Notes: generated by a model from the letters alone, not told the origin. A stretch of DNA of 64,000 nucleotides from Marinitoga lauensis (GCF_004135675.1 NZ_QHLX01000003.1:248001-312000), one strand, 5' to 3'. Positions 19,243-30,011 are shown, counted from the stretch's first letter. Translations and numbers: made by a program.

Positions 19243-19945
19243 ATGAAGCATAATGAGAGTGTTTTTATAGAAAAAATAAAGGTAAGAAAGATATTGTCTC
19301 CTGGTGATTTGATTGATGTGGAATTTCCACATCAGCATATTATAGGTAACAGCCGAATAATGTTATTAAATTTTTCAGGTAAATATGCACAAATATTACC
19401 TCCAATATATAGAAATTCAAGGATTAAATTATATATAGGAGAAAAATTGAATATACGGGTGTATGAAAACAGTTCAAATATAATGATAAAATCAAGTGTA
19501 TTAAAAATAGATAAGGAAAAAATAACAGTTTTTTACCTAAGATTGCTTTTAAAATTCAGAAAAGATTATTTTTTAGAATACCAATAATAAAAGAAGGAAC
19601 ATTAATAGATAATGAAGAAAATAAATTAATCCCTTTTGAAACTCGGGATTTTAGTGCTGGTGGAATGCAAATTGTTGTAAAAGAGTATCTTGATGAAGAA
19701 AAAGAATACGTTATAAAAGATTTAACCATGGATGATAAATTAATATTGAACAAAATAAATACAAGGGTTGTCAGGCTTGTAGGTGAAAATATATATGGTG
19801 AAAAAATATATGGGATGAAATTTTTAAATATAGATTATAAAACAGAAAAAAAATCGTTAGATATGCCAACCTATATTCAATAAAAGCAAAACATGGAGTT
19901 TTGGGGATAGAAAATGAAAAACACAAAGATTTACGCAATTTTTGA
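19243..19945 (+). CDS. PilZ-domain protein, probable c-di-GMP receptor (frameshifted)
   Basis: About 233 residues. The N-terminal half is a YcgR-N-like beta domain (SPGDLIDVEFPHQHIIGNSRIMLLNF). The C-terminal half, once the frame is repaired near 19551, reads KIQKRLFFRIP and then ETRDFSAGGMQI: the RxxxR and DxSxxG motifs that bind c-di-GMP in PilZ domains. A second missing A near 19855 hides the end IVRYANLYSIKAKHG. The reconstructed stop is TGA 19943-19945, 32 bp inside the next gene. It is the first gene of the operon, directly before pelD, so it is probably a regulator of the exopolysaccharide machinery or of motility. The domain identification is good; the target is inferred from context. 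Confidence 0.8.
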
Positions 19946-21119
19946 AATCATAATTATTTTAACATTATTATTCATCCTGGATTTAAATAAAAATATTTTG
20001 GTTATATTTTTATTTATCCAAATCCATATTTTATATTTTCAATTTTTATTGCAATACGTTATGGAATTAATTTTTCATTATTTGCAGGAGGATTAAGCAC
20101 TGTATATATTTTTTCATCTATATTTTTTAATGTTAAAGAAGACTTTTTAAAATAATAGTTTCATGGATGTTTTAAAAATCCCACTTTTTATTTTGCTTTT
20201 GGATTTATTATAGGATTTTTTAGAGATATGTACGTTCAAAAATAGATTCTCAGAAAGAGGAAATAGATTTGTTGAAAAAAAGATACAATCTCTCGAAGAG
20301 GATATTCGAAAGTATAAAAACATTACTGATGACCTTGAGCACAAATTAGTTCTGGAAAAGCAAGGAGTATCTTTGTTAGTTGAAAAATTAAAAGATATCG
20401 AATATAATAGTTCAGAAGATATATTTAATGAAACAATAGAACTTATATCGGAATTTATTTATGCTAAAACAGTATCCATTTATACATTAGGAAAAAATAA
20501 TTTTTTAAGGTTAAAGGTGAGAAAAGGACCACAATTTTTGCCAAATTCATTTCCTATGGATAAATCTATAGTTATCTCGATGGCTAAAGAATTTGGAAGT
20601 GCAAATGCAAATGTTTTATATTTAACAGAAATGGAATATGATTTTGAATACGAACCAGCTATGGCAGTAAGTATAAAACATGATGAAGAAATATTGGGTT
20701 TTATAATAGTTGAAATAATAGATCCGGAAAAAATAAATAAAAATACTGAAATTTATTTAAAAATTCTTGCAAGCTGGTTAAATACACTGCTTCTGGCAGC
20801 TCAGGATTTAACGGAAAATGAAAATAAGATTTTTAAACCAATGGAAAAGTTTAATAATATATTGGAAAAAATAGAAGAGAGAAGAGAAAGATTTAAAATT
20901 CCGTATTCCGTAATAATTGCTAAATATAGTAATGATATTTCAATAGATATATTAAAAACATTTATAAGAGATACTGATTTTCTTTTTTTTGATGAGAAAA
21001 AGAAAGAATTTCGAATTATCTTGACTTCATGTGCTGAAGAAGGTTTGAAAAGGGTTTTAAATGTTATATCTAAATATTCTGGAATAAAGGTTTTGGAGGC
21101 CTATTCGAAAAATGAATAA
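19914..21119 (+). CDS. pelD: PelD-like c-di-GMP receptor of Pel polysaccharide export (frameshifted)
   Basis: PelD is the inner-membrane c-di-GMP receptor that switches on Pel synthesis. Reconstruction gives an N-terminal block of about four membrane segments (IPNPYFIF..., RYGINFSLFAGGLS, GFIIGFFRD), a coiled coil (KKRYNLLEEDIRKYKNITDD), a GAF domain (from SSEDIFNETIELISEF) and a degenerate GGDEF-like domain. In the last domain FIRDTD supplies an RxxD inhibitory-site motif, the c-di-GMP contact known from Pseudomonas PelD. The part from 20340 on is clean; the membrane part (19980-20300) has at least four single-base losses. Its stop overlaps pelE by 8 bp. Position, topology and RxxD together make the call fairly strong, although the membrane part rests on my frame repair. 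Confidence 0.8.
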
Positions 21120-22050
21120 ATATATTTATTTGTTTTTAATAACAGCTTTGATATTTGGGATACTGAGTATATTTTTATTTATATTTCATTATAATACTTT
21201 GGGATATATCGCATTAACGATATATTATCTTATTTCGTTTATGTTTTATTATTTAACTGAGAAAAGATTTTTTTATGCTTTGACAAAAAGTTTTATATCT
21301 TTTATTTTATATCCTTTTTATCCATTAATTTTAATATTGCAATATAAAAAAATTGAACCAATATATAAACCTATTAATTATTATGAACATAAATTAGTGG
21401 ATACAAGTAATATTGCTTTTTCTTCTGTTGATTTAGCTCCATTTAATATTATATTGAAATATGGAGATCCTAATCAGCGAAAATATGTTGTAAGGTTGGT
21501 TTATAATTCAATAAAAGAAGAGAAAATAGAATTTATTGAAGGTATAAATCTAATTAGAAATGCTATAAAAGAAGATACACATCCCGATGTTATTTTATAT
21601 GCTTCTGATGCATTGACGAATCTGGAAAATCATTTGATTAGCAAGATCTCTTATTATATGAAAAATTTAAATACCCTGGAAGATTATATCAATTATGCAA
21701 AATATTCATATTATTATGCCAATTCTGGATTTCTAGCTGGAGAACATAAGTTTGAGGTTTTATGGCAAAGTTCTATAATTTTAAGAACAGCAGTGGAAAT
21801 ATTTCCAGAAAGTCCAGTATTAATAGTCTATACATTAAGAATACTTGAATCTTTAAATGAATATGAAATTTTAGAAGAAGTATTAAATGAAAAAATTAAT
21901 AAAATTAGGGCACAGGAATTATATGAATATGCCATTATGTATTATATAAAGCGGAGAAAACCAAAAAGCGTTCAAAAATTTGTTTCTGAATTTATAGATC
22001 TGGGTTTTTCCCCGGAACACGAGTCGATAAAATTTTTATTGGGGGGATAA
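21112..22050 (+). CDS. pelE: PelE-like membrane/TPR protein
   Basis: It has 312 residues. Three or four membrane segments occupy residues 5-80, followed by a soluble, helical, TPR-like region (GDPNQRKYVVRLVYNSI, HPDVILYASDALTNLE, paired helices to the end). PelE in Gram-positive and Gram-negative Pel loci has this plan and partners PelD and PelG at the inner membrane. The order pelD-pelE-(unknown)-pelF-pelG supports the name more than any single motif does. The frame is intact, and one base separates it from the next gene. Confidence 0.75.
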   Translation: MNKYIYLFLITALIFGILSIFLFIFHYNTLGYIALTIYYLISFMFYYLTEKRFFYALTKSFISFILYPFYPLILILQYKKIEPIYKPINYYEHKLVDTSNIAFSSVDLAPFNIILKYGDPNQRKYVVRLVYNSIKEEKIEFIEGINLIRNAIKEDTHPDVILYASDALTNLENHLISKISYYMKNLNTLEDYINYAKYSYYYANSGFLAGEHKFEVLWQSSIILRTAVEIFPESPVLIVYTLRILESLNEYEILEEVLNEKINKIRAQELYEYAIMYYIKRRKPKSVQKFVSEFIDLGFSPEHESIKFLLGG

Positions 22051-22051
22051 A

Positions 22052-22639
22052 ATGAAATTCAGAATAAAAATGTTTCAACCATATTATCTACTGTTTATAT
22101 TGACTTTATTATTAATAACTGTTATTATAATTGTTAATTATAATAGCAATTATAGTTTTGATCCAGATTATGTAAAAAATCTTCCGTGGAATAAAAGATC
22201 TTCATATATAAAGCAAAAAGAAATTTTAACAAAGTTAGAGAATAAAAAAAGCTATACTGACAAAGATTTACTTTTAATAAATCAATTAATTTCAATTTCT
22301 TATGCTTTGAAAGATATAGAAACACTGGAATACGCTCAAAAATTGAAGTATGAATATTTAATCGCTTCTTTGAAGCAATTATCCAATACAAAAAAAATTG
22401 AAGAATTTATGGGAAAATCAGACTTTAAAACTGAGCTGGGTTTGTATTTACTTACCAATAATGAAAAATTTTTAACTGAGATAATAAAAAAATCTTCCAG
22501 AACTGAAAAATTGCAGATATTGTTTATATTAAATCTTTTTTACCCAGAAGAACTAAAAAAAGTATCTTATTTATTTGATAAAAAAGATATAGAAAATATA
22601 AAATTAATAGTTGAGTATCTTAAATTAAAAGGTGAATAA
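22052..22639 (+). CDS. Unknown single-pass membrane protein within the pel-like operon
   Basis: I do not recognise this 195-residue protein. It has a short basic head, one membrane span at about residues 10-30 (YYLLFILTLLLITVIIIVNY), and then a helix-rich, charged domain expected outside the membrane. GGGGGATAA precedes its ATG, one base after pelE, and pelF starts 2 bp after its stop. Such tight packing between pelE and pelF makes it a likely Pel accessory subunit. It could be a split-off C-terminal part of PelE, or a periplasmic factor standing in for the PelB/PelC proteins missing here. Both are guesses. Confidence 0.7.
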   Translation: MKFRIKMFQPYYLLFILTLLLITVIIIVNYNSNYSFDPDYVKNLPWNKRSSYIKQKEILTKLENKKSYTDKDLLLINQLISISYALKDIETLEYAQKLKYEYLIASLKQLSNTKKIEEFMGKSDFKTELGLYLLTNNEKFLTEIIKKSSRTEKLQILFILNLFYPEELKKVSYLFDKKDIENIKLIVEYLKLKGE

Positions 22640-22640
22640 T

Positions 22641-24047
22641 ATGAGAGTAGGAATAATATTTGAAGGAACATATCCCTATGTTACTGGAGGCGTTTCCAGT
22701 TGGGGAAATACTTTGATAAAAAATATGAAAGATGTTGAGTTTTGTGTAATTCAAATAGGTGATGTACCAAAAATCAGGGTACCTAAATATACTTTTTCCA
22801 AAAATGTTGTAGACTATTTTGAATACTTTTTATTTGCTAAATATGATTTTTCGAAAAAACCCAGAGTAACAAAAGAATTTGGCAAAAAATTACAGGACAT
22901 TTTAAAGTATCCATTTGATGAAAAAGTTATGGCAGATAAATTATATAGTTTTTTTCATGAATATTTTAATTATGACTTTACAAGTATTTTAAAATCAGAT
23001 GTTTATTGGGAAGTTATGCTTGAGTTCTATAAAGCATACATACCATATGAAAATTTTACCAATTATTTTTGGACATTACAATCAATGCTTTTGCCTTTTT
23101 TGAACTCAATGACAGTAGATTTTCCAAAATGTGATATTTATCATACAATAACTACTGGGTACGCAGGTATATCTGCTATTATGAATGGAATAAAAAATAA
23201 TATACCTGTAATATTAACAGAACATGGTATATATCACAGAGAAAGACAATTGGAGGTATTAAAAGCAGGTTGGATAAAAGATGAATATAGATTAGCCTGG
23301 ATTAAATTATTTAATACTATTAGTGCATTAGTATATAAAGGTTCAAATAAAATAACAACGCTTTTTTCAAAAAATCAAATGTTTGAAAAAGAATTATGCG
23401 ATGATGAATCCAAAATGTATGTTATACCAAATGGAATTGATTATGAAAAATTTTCAAAATTAGAATATAGGAAAGAAAAAGATCCATATGTAGTAGGACT
23501 GGTTGGAAGAGTTGTTGAAATAAAAGATATAAAAACAGCAATTAAAGCTGCAAAAATGGTAAAAGAAAAAATACCACATTTCAAATTACTGATAATAGGT
23601 CCTACCGACGAAGAACCGGAATATTATAAAGAATGTCAGGAAATGATAAATATATTCAGGCTTGAGGATACAATAGAGTTTACTGGAAAGGTGAATGTTT
23701 TAGAGTATTATCCAAAAATAAATGTTTTATTATTATCCAGTGTTAGTGAAGGACAGCCTTTAGTAATTTTGGAAGCATTTGCAGTTGGAATTCCAGTAGT
23801 AACCACTGATGTTGGAGCATGTTCAGAAATGATATATGGTTCAGAAGAGGATATTATAGGAGATGCAGGAGTGGTTGTAAAACCTAAGGATTTTGTGGGA
23901 TTGGCAAATGGATTGATAAAATTATATGAAGACGATGAGTTTAGATATAATGCGTCAAAAATAGCTAAAATTAGGGTGGAAAAAAGATATAAACTTGAAC
24001 ATATGATAAAAAATTATCGTGACCTGTATTTTTCGGTGGTGAAATAA
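22641..24047 (+). CDS. pelF: PelF-like GT4 glycosyltransferase
   Basis: PelF is the cytosolic glycosyltransferase that polymerises Pel from UDP-activated N-acetylgalactosamine. It has 469 residues and a GT-B fold. The N-terminus FEGTYPYVTGGVSSWGNTLI is highly characteristic of PelF. Other features are ILTEHGIYHRERQLEVLKAGW, VIPNGIDYEKFSK, GLVGRVVEIKDIKTAI, and the donor-site motif SEGQPLVILEAFAVGIPVVTTDVGACSEMI. I chose ATG 22641 because AAAAGGTG precedes it by 7 bp. The frame is intact. Next is pelG after one base. Confidence 0.93.
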   Translation: MRVGIIFEGTYPYVTGGVSSWGNTLIKNMKDVEFCVIQIGDVPKIRVPKYTFSKNVVDYFEYFLFAKYDFSKKPRVTKEFGKKLQDILKYPFDEKVMADKLYSFFHEYFNYDFTSILKSDVYWEVMLEFYKAYIPYENFTNYFWTLQSMLLPFLNSMTVDFPKCDIYHTITTGYAGISAIMNGIKNNIPVILTEHGIYHRERQLEVLKAGWIKDEYRLAWIKLFNTISALVYKGSNKITTLFSKNQMFEKELCDDESKMYVIPNGIDYEKFSKLEYRKEKDPYVVGLVGRVVEIKDIKTAIKAAKMVKEKIPHFKLLIIGPTDEEPEYYKECQEMINIFRLEDTIEFTGKVNVLEYYPKINVLLLSSVSEGQPLVILEAFAVGIPVVTTDVGACSEMIYGSEEDIIGDAGVVVKPKDFVGLANGLIKLYEDDEFRYNASKIAKIRVEKRYKLEHMIKNYRDLYFSVVK

Positions 24048-24048
24048 A

Positions 24049-25467
24049 TTGGCTGGAGTTGGCTTTAGATTAAATAAAATGTTTCATAAAGGTGGAGTAT
24101 CTACAGACTTGTTAGCTATAGCGTATTCAGTTGTTATTTCCTCTGGACCATGGATAATTACAACAATATCTTTATGGATAATATTATCACTTTTAAAAAT
24201 TACTAATATTTATTTCAATATAGCTATAGTATATTCTTTTGTATACTCTATAATAATTTCAGGTTTATTTATTATGTTTGAGTCAAGACGCATTTCCGAT
24301 TTAATTTACCTGAAGCAATACAAAAAGATTATACCGGAAGTAATGGGAATGTTATTATATGCTATTTTATTCGCAATTTTATTTTTATTAGTATTTTTTC
24401 TATTTAATAAACATGAATTATGGTTTGTTTTTTCTTTTTCATATCTGGTTATTTCCTTATTGACTTTATGGATAATTTCCATAGCTTCTATTTCTACTGA
24501 TGCTGTAAATTGGTATATAATGGCATATCTTGTTATGGGTTTTTTTGCAATAATTTTCTCTAATTATCTTGGATCTGAAAATAATCCGCTTGGATATATA
24601 TTGGGTTATGCATTTGGAGTTAATATTGGAACCTTTGTTCATTATGTAATAACTTTGGTGTATTTTGGAACTAAAATGAATATAACCTTTGAATGGATGA
24701 AAGAAATAAAAAAGTATTGGCAAAATATTTTTATAGGTTTTACATATTATCTGGCATTATGGATTGATGATTTTATTACATGGTATTCCAAAGATTTTGG
24801 TGAAATTCCATTAAAAGGTTTTCATTTTTCTTTTATTTATGACAGTCCAATGTTTTTAGCTTATTTAACTATAATTCCTACTGCTACGATGTTTATATTG
24901 GTTTTAGAAACGAGGTTTTATAAAACTTATAAATTATTTTATGACGCACTTATAGAAGGCTATAATTATTCTGAAATTGTTATTAGACAAAAAGATATGG
25001 AGAAAGAGTTGAAATTTGATATAAATTTAACAGTAAGAGTTCAGATGATTATAACTCTCATATTATTTTTTTTGAATGAAATGAATTTATTGCCATTTGT
25101 ATCAGAAATGTTTAAATCGGTTTTAAGGCTTGGATTAATTGGGGCTATGATGAATTCGTTTTATTTAATGATAATGCTATTATTGTTGTATTTTGATTTT
25201 AGAAATGAAGCATTATTTTTAAATATAATGGTGTTACTTATAAATAGTACGTTAAGCATTATATTTATAAAAAATTTTGGATATTACACATTGGGAGCAA
25301 GTTATTCATTTGCTTTTGCAATAGGAACCTTTTTAGGATATAAAATATTAATAAAAAAAGTTCAAAATATAGTTAAAATTGAATATTATAGACAAAAATT
25401 AGCAGTTGAAAATGGTTTCTACCTTTATTATGAAGATATAAAAAAACTAATGGAGGAACAAAAATGA
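24049..25467 (+). CDS. pelG: PelG-like polysaccharide transporter
   Basis: PelG is a MOP-superfamily membrane protein thought to move Pel across the inner membrane. It has 472 residues with about 12 hydrophobic segments. The N-terminus AGVGFRLNKMFHKGG and the following SSGPWIITT are hallmarks of PelG. The start is TTG 24049, required to keep that conserved N-terminus. It overlaps the next gene by 4 bp (ATGA). Frame intact. Confidence 0.92.
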   Translation: MAGVGFRLNKMFHKGGVSTDLLAIAYSVVISSGPWIITTISLWIILSLLKITNIYFNIAIVYSFVYSIIISGLFIMFESRRISDLIYLKQYKKIIPEVMGMLLYAILFAILFLLVFFLFNKHELWFVFSFSYLVISLLTLWIISIASISTDAVNWYIMAYLVMGFFAIIFSNYLGSENNPLGYILGYAFGVNIGTFVHYVITLVYFGTKMNITFEWMKEIKKYWQNIFIGFTYYLALWIDDFITWYSKDFGEIPLKGFHFSFIYDSPMFLAYLTIIPTATMFILVLETRFYKTYKLFYDALIEGYNYSEIVIRQKDMEKELKFDINLTVRVQMIITLILFFLNEMNLLPFVSEMFKSVLRLGLIGAMMNSFYLMIMLLLLYFDFRNEALFLNIMVLLINSTLSIIFIKNFGYYTLGASYSFAFAIGTFLGYKILIKKVQNIVKIEYYRQKLAVENGFYLYYEDIKKLMEEQK

Positions 25468-27767
25468 AAAAATTTATTGTAATTTTATTATTGGCTTTTT
25501 TGACGATATCCTTATTCGGGCAAAAAGATTTATTGTTGCTATATAAAAAGTCAGAACAATATGGAGAATTCATGTTTAAATATCACATAATACCTGTTCT
25601 GGAAAAATATAATATAAATTATGAATTGAAAAATATAGAAGATATGAATTATTATAGAATTGATAATAGCAAGTATTTTGGTGTAATTAGCTGGTATTAT
25701 TCTCCAGAGATGAAAAATTCGCATTTATATTTAAGACAATTATCAAACTTTGTTGAAAAAGGAGGCTTTTTCTTTTTCTTTAATAATCTCGGTGTGACTT
25801 CTGATATTAGAGAAATAAATAATTTATTAAATAAAATAGGAATTCATTATATATATGGATATCGTGAATTGAAAAATTATACAGTTAATTATAAAAAAGA
25901 ATATTTTTTAACTCAGCCTCCCACTTCATTGAAAGAACCTGTGGAGAAATATATTGTTTTTGGAGATAATGACGATATTTTATTATCATATAAAGTAGAT
26001 AATGAAGAGTATCCCATGATAATATTATCTAACAATGGTGGAGGTGCAATCTTTGGAAGCTTTGTAAATGAAAAGGGAGATATTATTTTAAATATTGAGA
26101 AAATAATATCAAGTTTGATTAATCAAAAGGTTGGCATTGAAAATAAAGTGCTTATTGTAAAAACTAAATTTGATGCTACTCAATATTTAAATTCACAAAA
26201 AGAATTATATAAAATATTTGAATATGCAAAAATAAACTACGATTCTATTGATGTAGAAGAGTTTTACAATTTATCATTAATAGATTTATTACCGTATAAA
26301 TACATCATATGGAATACAGATGCTGAATATGTTGAAACAGGGACAATAAAAAGGTTCATTGAAAATGGGGGAACATTTGTATTCGCAACACTCCTTTCAA
26401 ATACACCATGGAAAGAAAATATAAAAAATGATAATATAGATATATCGAAAATAATATTTGTAAAGGATATATTTCCTATTGGTAATATGAAAAATGGTGA
26501 AAGTGTGATTGATAGGTATTTTAACATATCTTTTAATATTGAACTTTCTAAAAAAAATATTATTCTGGCCTATTTAGGTGGTAATAATGTAAAAGTTCCA
26601 GCAATATGGTATAAAAAGGTAAATTCTGGATATATGGGATATATGTATCCTGGAATTATTGTAAAAGAATTAAGAGGATTAATTTTACAATCAATTTTAG
26701 AAATGCAGGATGTTTCAATTGCTGGTATATTGAATTCATTTATTTTTTATATAGATGATTTTCCTCTGCCTTCATATAATGTAAAAAAGGCAAAGGTTAA
26801 TAATAAAATGATTACAGATGATAAGTATTATTACGATGTCTGGTGGCCATCAATAAAAGTATTTGCAGAGGAATATAATATAAAATATACTTTTGTTACA
26901 CCATTGAGTTATAATGGATCAAGTACTCCTCCTTTTGAATTTACAGAATTTTTTATTAGCAATAACAATAATCCTTATAAAGCTATGAAGGAAATTGATG
27001 AATCGGATTTCGAACTGGGTTTGCATGGCTATAATCATAATTCTCTAACAAAAGATAGATGGGCTAATCCAGAAAATATAATATTGAGCTTAAATGCAGC
27101 AAAAAAGTTTATAAGTGAAATACTTGGACATCCTATAGTTATAAGTAGCTACGTAGCGCCAAATAATCTTATAGATGAATTTGGAGCAAAATATTTATTA
27201 AAAGCGATACCAACAATAAAAACCATAGGTACATCATATGAAGGTAAAGATGAATTTTCTGAATATAGGATAACAAATAATTTTGTGGTAATTATACCAC
27301 GTTCGACGTATGGATATTATCCATTAAAAAGGATATATTTATCAACTATAAACACGCTTGCAAACTTTGGAACATTTCAACATTTTATACATCCAGATGA
27401 TTTATTTGCATCTGATAGAAATCCTGAAAATAGATCATGGGATGAAATGTATAATAATTTAAGAACATTTTATGATACCATAAAACAGAAGTTCCCGTGG
27501 CTAAGGAATCAAACTGCTTCTGAAGCATATCCATATTTTTTTGATTATTTAACTCAGACTGTAAAATATTATTGGAAAAATAACGAATTAAATGTGATAT
27601 TACCTAATTCAACATTATTTCCAAAATATTTTATGATAAAATCAAAAAGAGTAATAAAAAAGATTAATGGAGGAAAAATAGTCAAATATTATAGAAATAA
27701 CAGATTGTATATACTTGAAATGAATAAAAGTATTATGCATATTAATTTTATGGATGTGAAAAAATGA
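25464..27767 (+). CDS. DUF2194-type exported protein with deacetylase-like domain (PelA-deacetylase counterpart)
   Basis: It has 767 residues, with a signal peptide at about 1-20 (FIVILLLAFLTISLFG) and therefore acts outside the membrane. Residues 20-420 form one or two amidotransferase/flavodoxin-like alpha-beta segments (LLLYKKSEQYGEFMF; FVEKGGFFFFFNNLG). A polysaccharide-deacetylase-like barrel follows with IDDFPLP (metal Asp) and GLHGYNHNS (metal His pair). PelA partly deacetylates Pel; in Gram-positive Pel loci the deacetylase comes without the hydrolase, as here. It starts inside the pelG stop, and its own stop overlaps the folate gene, so it is fully embedded in the operon. Catalysis is inferred from the motifs. 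Confidence 0.8.
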   Translation: MKKFIVILLLAFLTISLFGQKDLLLLYKKSEQYGEFMFKYHIIPVLEKYNINYELKNIEDMNYYRIDNSKYFGVISWYYSPEMKNSHLYLRQLSNFVEKGGFFFFFNNLGVTSDIREINNLLNKIGIHYIYGYRELKNYTVNYKKEYFLTQPPTSLKEPVEKYIVFGDNDDILLSYKVDNEEYPMIILSNNGGGAIFGSFVNEKGDIILNIEKIISSLINQKVGIENKVLIVKTKFDATQYLNSQKELYKIFEYAKINYDSIDVEEFYNLSLIDLLPYKYIIWNTDAEYVETGTIKRFIENGGTFVFATLLSNTPWKENIKNDNIDISKIIFVKDIFPIGNMKNGESVIDRYFNISFNIELSKKNIILAYLGGNNVKVPAIWYKKVNSGYMGYMYPGIIVKELRGLILQSILEMQDVSIAGILNSFIFYIDDFPLPSYNVKKAKVNNKMITDDKYYYDVWWPSIKVFAEEYNIKYTFVTPLSYNGSSTPPFEFTEFFISNNNNPYKAMKEIDESDFELGLHGYNHNSLTKDRWANPENIILSLNAAKKFISEILGHPIVISSYVAPNNLIDEFGAKYLLKAIPTIKTIGTSYEGKDEFSEYRITNNFVVIIPRSTYGYYPLKRIYLSTINTLANFGTFQHFIHPDDLFASDRNPENRSWDEMYNNLRTFYDTIKQKFPWLRNQTASEAYPYFFDYLTQTVKYYWKNNELNVILPNSTLFPKYFMIKSKRVIKKINGGKIVKYYRNNRLYILEMNKSIMHINFMDVKK

Positions 27768-28309
27768 AAGATGGAATAAGGAAAATGATGTTAAAAAAAC
27801 GACTTAATTTAGAAAAAAGTTTATATGATAAGTACAGTATTTTAATTACGGAGAGAATTTTAAAGTATTTAAACGATCTAAATTTTAAAAGTATAGCTAT
27901 GTACTATCCATTTAGAAATGAAGTGAATTTATTAAGTTTAATTGAAACTTTGAAGAATAAAGAGATTTTATTTCCAAAAGTTAAAGGCAAAGATATGAAT
28001 TTTATAAAAATAACATCTTTAAATGATTTTGAAAAAGGAAATTTTGGTATAATGGAACCCAGAGGAGAATCTTATAATAAAGAAATAGATATATTTTTAG
28101 TACCGGGAGTAGCTTTTGATAAAAAATTGTATAGATTAGGATATGGTGGAGGTTATTACGATAGATATTTTTCGAATCACAAAAAAGGTTTTTTAATAGG
28201 TGTGGCTTTTGATTTTCAAATTTTAAATGAACTTCCAATTTTTGAACATGATATAAAAATGGATATTATAATTACAGAAAAAAGAATTTTAAAGGGTGAG
28301 AAAATATGA
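27764..28309 (+). CDS. 5-formyltetrahydrofolate cyclo-ligase family protein
   Basis: It has 181 residues. The family converts 5-formyl-THF to 5,10-methenyl-THF with ATP. The basic N-terminus (MMLKKRLNLEK), YPFRNEVNLLSLIE, and the signature LGYGGGYYDRYF followed by GVAFDFQIL are all present. It overlaps the DUF2194 gene and the nitrilase gene by 4 bp each. It has no obvious link to exopolysaccharide and probably only shares the transcript. Confidence 0.92.
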   Translation: MKDGIRKMMLKKRLNLEKSLYDKYSILITERILKYLNDLNFKSIAMYYPFRNEVNLLSLIETLKNKEILFPKVKGKDMNFIKITSLNDFEKGNFGIMEPRGESYNKEIDIFLVPGVAFDKKLYRLGYGGGYYDRYFSNHKKGFLIGVAFDFQILNELPIFEHDIKMDIIITEKRILKGEKI

Positions 28310-29088
28310 AAATAGGTTTAGTTCAATTTAGACCAGAGCTTTTTCAGGTAAAGGAAAATGTTGAAAGAGGAATTAATTTAATGAAAAATGAAGATGCAGA
28401 TTTATTTATTTTTCCAGAACTCGCATTTACAGGATATACCTTTAATACCAAAAGTGAGGTTGAATGGGTAGCAGAAGATATAAAAGGATATTCAATAAGA
28501 ACATTTATGGATTTTGCAGTTTCTAAAAAAAACAATATAGTTTTTGGATTTGTTGAAAAAGATGGAGATAAATATTATAATTCATCTATACTCATTAAAG
28601 ATAATGGTGATTATAAAATATATAGAAAAACACATTTATTTTATGAAGAAAAATTATTTTTTGAGAAAGGAAATACAGGATTCTGGGTAGAGGATGTAAG
28701 AGGTATCAAAGTAGGATTAGCAATATGTTTTGATTGGTTTTTTCCAGAATCATTTAGAACACTTGCGTTAAAAGGAGCACAGGTGATAGCCCACAGTGCC
28801 AATCTTGTTATGCCTTACTGTCAGGAGGCAAATAAGATACGTTCTCTTGAAAACAGAGTGTTTATAGCAACCTCAAATAGATGGGGAGAAGAGGTAAATC
28901 TTTTAAATACAAATACTTTTACAGGTATGAGTCAGATTACAAATCCTAAAGGAGAAGTTATTATAAGATTACCTCAAAAAGGAGATAAAGTAAAGGTTGT
29001 TGAAATTAATCCTGATGAAGCACTTAATAAAAATATTAATAAATATAACAATATATTTGAGGATAGAGTAAAAAAATTTTATATATAG
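28306..29088 (+). CDS. Carbon-nitrogen hydrolase (nitrilase superfamily)
   Basis: It has 260 residues with the Glu-Lys-Cys triad: Glu in FPELAFTGY, Lys in IYRKTHLF, and Cys in GLAICFDWFFPES. The general reaction is hydrolysis of an amide C-N bond; the substrate (omega-amide, carbamoyl compound or other) cannot be read from the sequence. It overlaps the folate gene by 4 bp and is followed after 11 bp by the sugar kinase. Frame intact. Confidence 0.88.
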   Translation: MKIGLVQFRPELFQVKENVERGINLMKNEDADLFIFPELAFTGYTFNTKSEVEWVAEDIKGYSIRTFMDFAVSKKNNIVFGFVEKDGDKYYNSSILIKDNGDYKIYRKTHLFYEEKLFFEKGNTGFWVEDVRGIKVGLAICFDWFFPESFRTLALKGAQVIAHSANLVMPYCQEANKIRSLENRVFIATSNRWGEEVNLLNTNTFTGMSQITNPKGEVIIRLPQKGDKVKVVEINPDEALNKNINKYNNIFEDRVKKFYI

Positions 29089-29099
29089 GAGAGATTAAA

Positions 29100-30003
29100 A
29101 TGTTTTTATCAATAGGAGAAGTATTAATAGATATGATAACAGAGTCTGATGCATTATATAATGCAACCGTTTTCCGGAAATTTTTTGGTGGGTCACCAGC
29201 TAATATTGCTATAAATATAGCCAGACAGGGATCGATAGCTATTTGTTATCAACTATAGGGAAAGATCCGTTTGGTGAATTTATAAAAGATTTTTTATTAA
29301 AGAATAATGTAAAAATAGACTATTTAGTAGAAAAAGAAAATGTATATACTGATATTGTTTTTGTCAATAAATCAAAAGAAACGCCAGAATTTAAGGCTTA
29401 TAGAAGTGCATCATTAAATTTTGAAGTTCCTGATAATTTAAATCTGGAAAAAATTAGAATTATCCATATATCATCATGGGCAGTATCTGAAACAAAACAA
29501 TTTGAAAAAATATATAAATTGGTAAAAGAAGCAAAAAAAGAAATATTTTAATAGGATTTGATCCGAATTATAGAAAAATATTATGGAATAACGAATATAG
29601 TATAATTGAGGTTTTGAAAATGCTTGGACCTTATATTGATATATCAAAACCCTCATATGATGATGCGAAAAATATTTTTGGAGATGATGATATCAAAAAT
29701 TATATAAAATATTTCGAAGAATTTGGAATAAAAAATATTATATTTACGCTGGGAAAAGATGGAGCTTTAATACATAATAAAAAATATGAGGAGAATATTC
29801 CAACCTTTGCTACAAAGGTTATAGATGTAACAGGCGCTGGTGATGCTGTTTGGTCTGGAATATATACAGGTTTGCTGAATAATCTTAATATTGTTGAAGC
29901 CACGAAGCTGGGATTGGCATTTGCCGCAGAAAAACTAAAATATTTAGGAGCTATTGCGCCATTAGAGTCATGGAAAAATATAAAAGAAAAGTATATGATT
30001 TAG
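29100..30003 (+). CDS. PfkB-family sugar kinase, fructokinase-like (frameshifted)
   Basis: It has about 300 residues. It opens with FLSIGEVLIDMI and FFGGSPANIAINIARQG (sugar-binding), then STIGKDPFGEF, and ends with the PfkB signature VIDVTGAGDAVWSGI, which holds the catalytic Asp. Frames break near 29232 (after ARQG) and near 29544 (restoring KENILIGFDPNYRKILW). GGAGA precedes ATG 29100. Together with the sucrose-phosphate-synthase-like gene two positions on, fructose or sucrose metabolism is a plausible context. The substrate is inferred. Confidence 0.85.
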
Positions 30004-30011
30004 GTGATATT

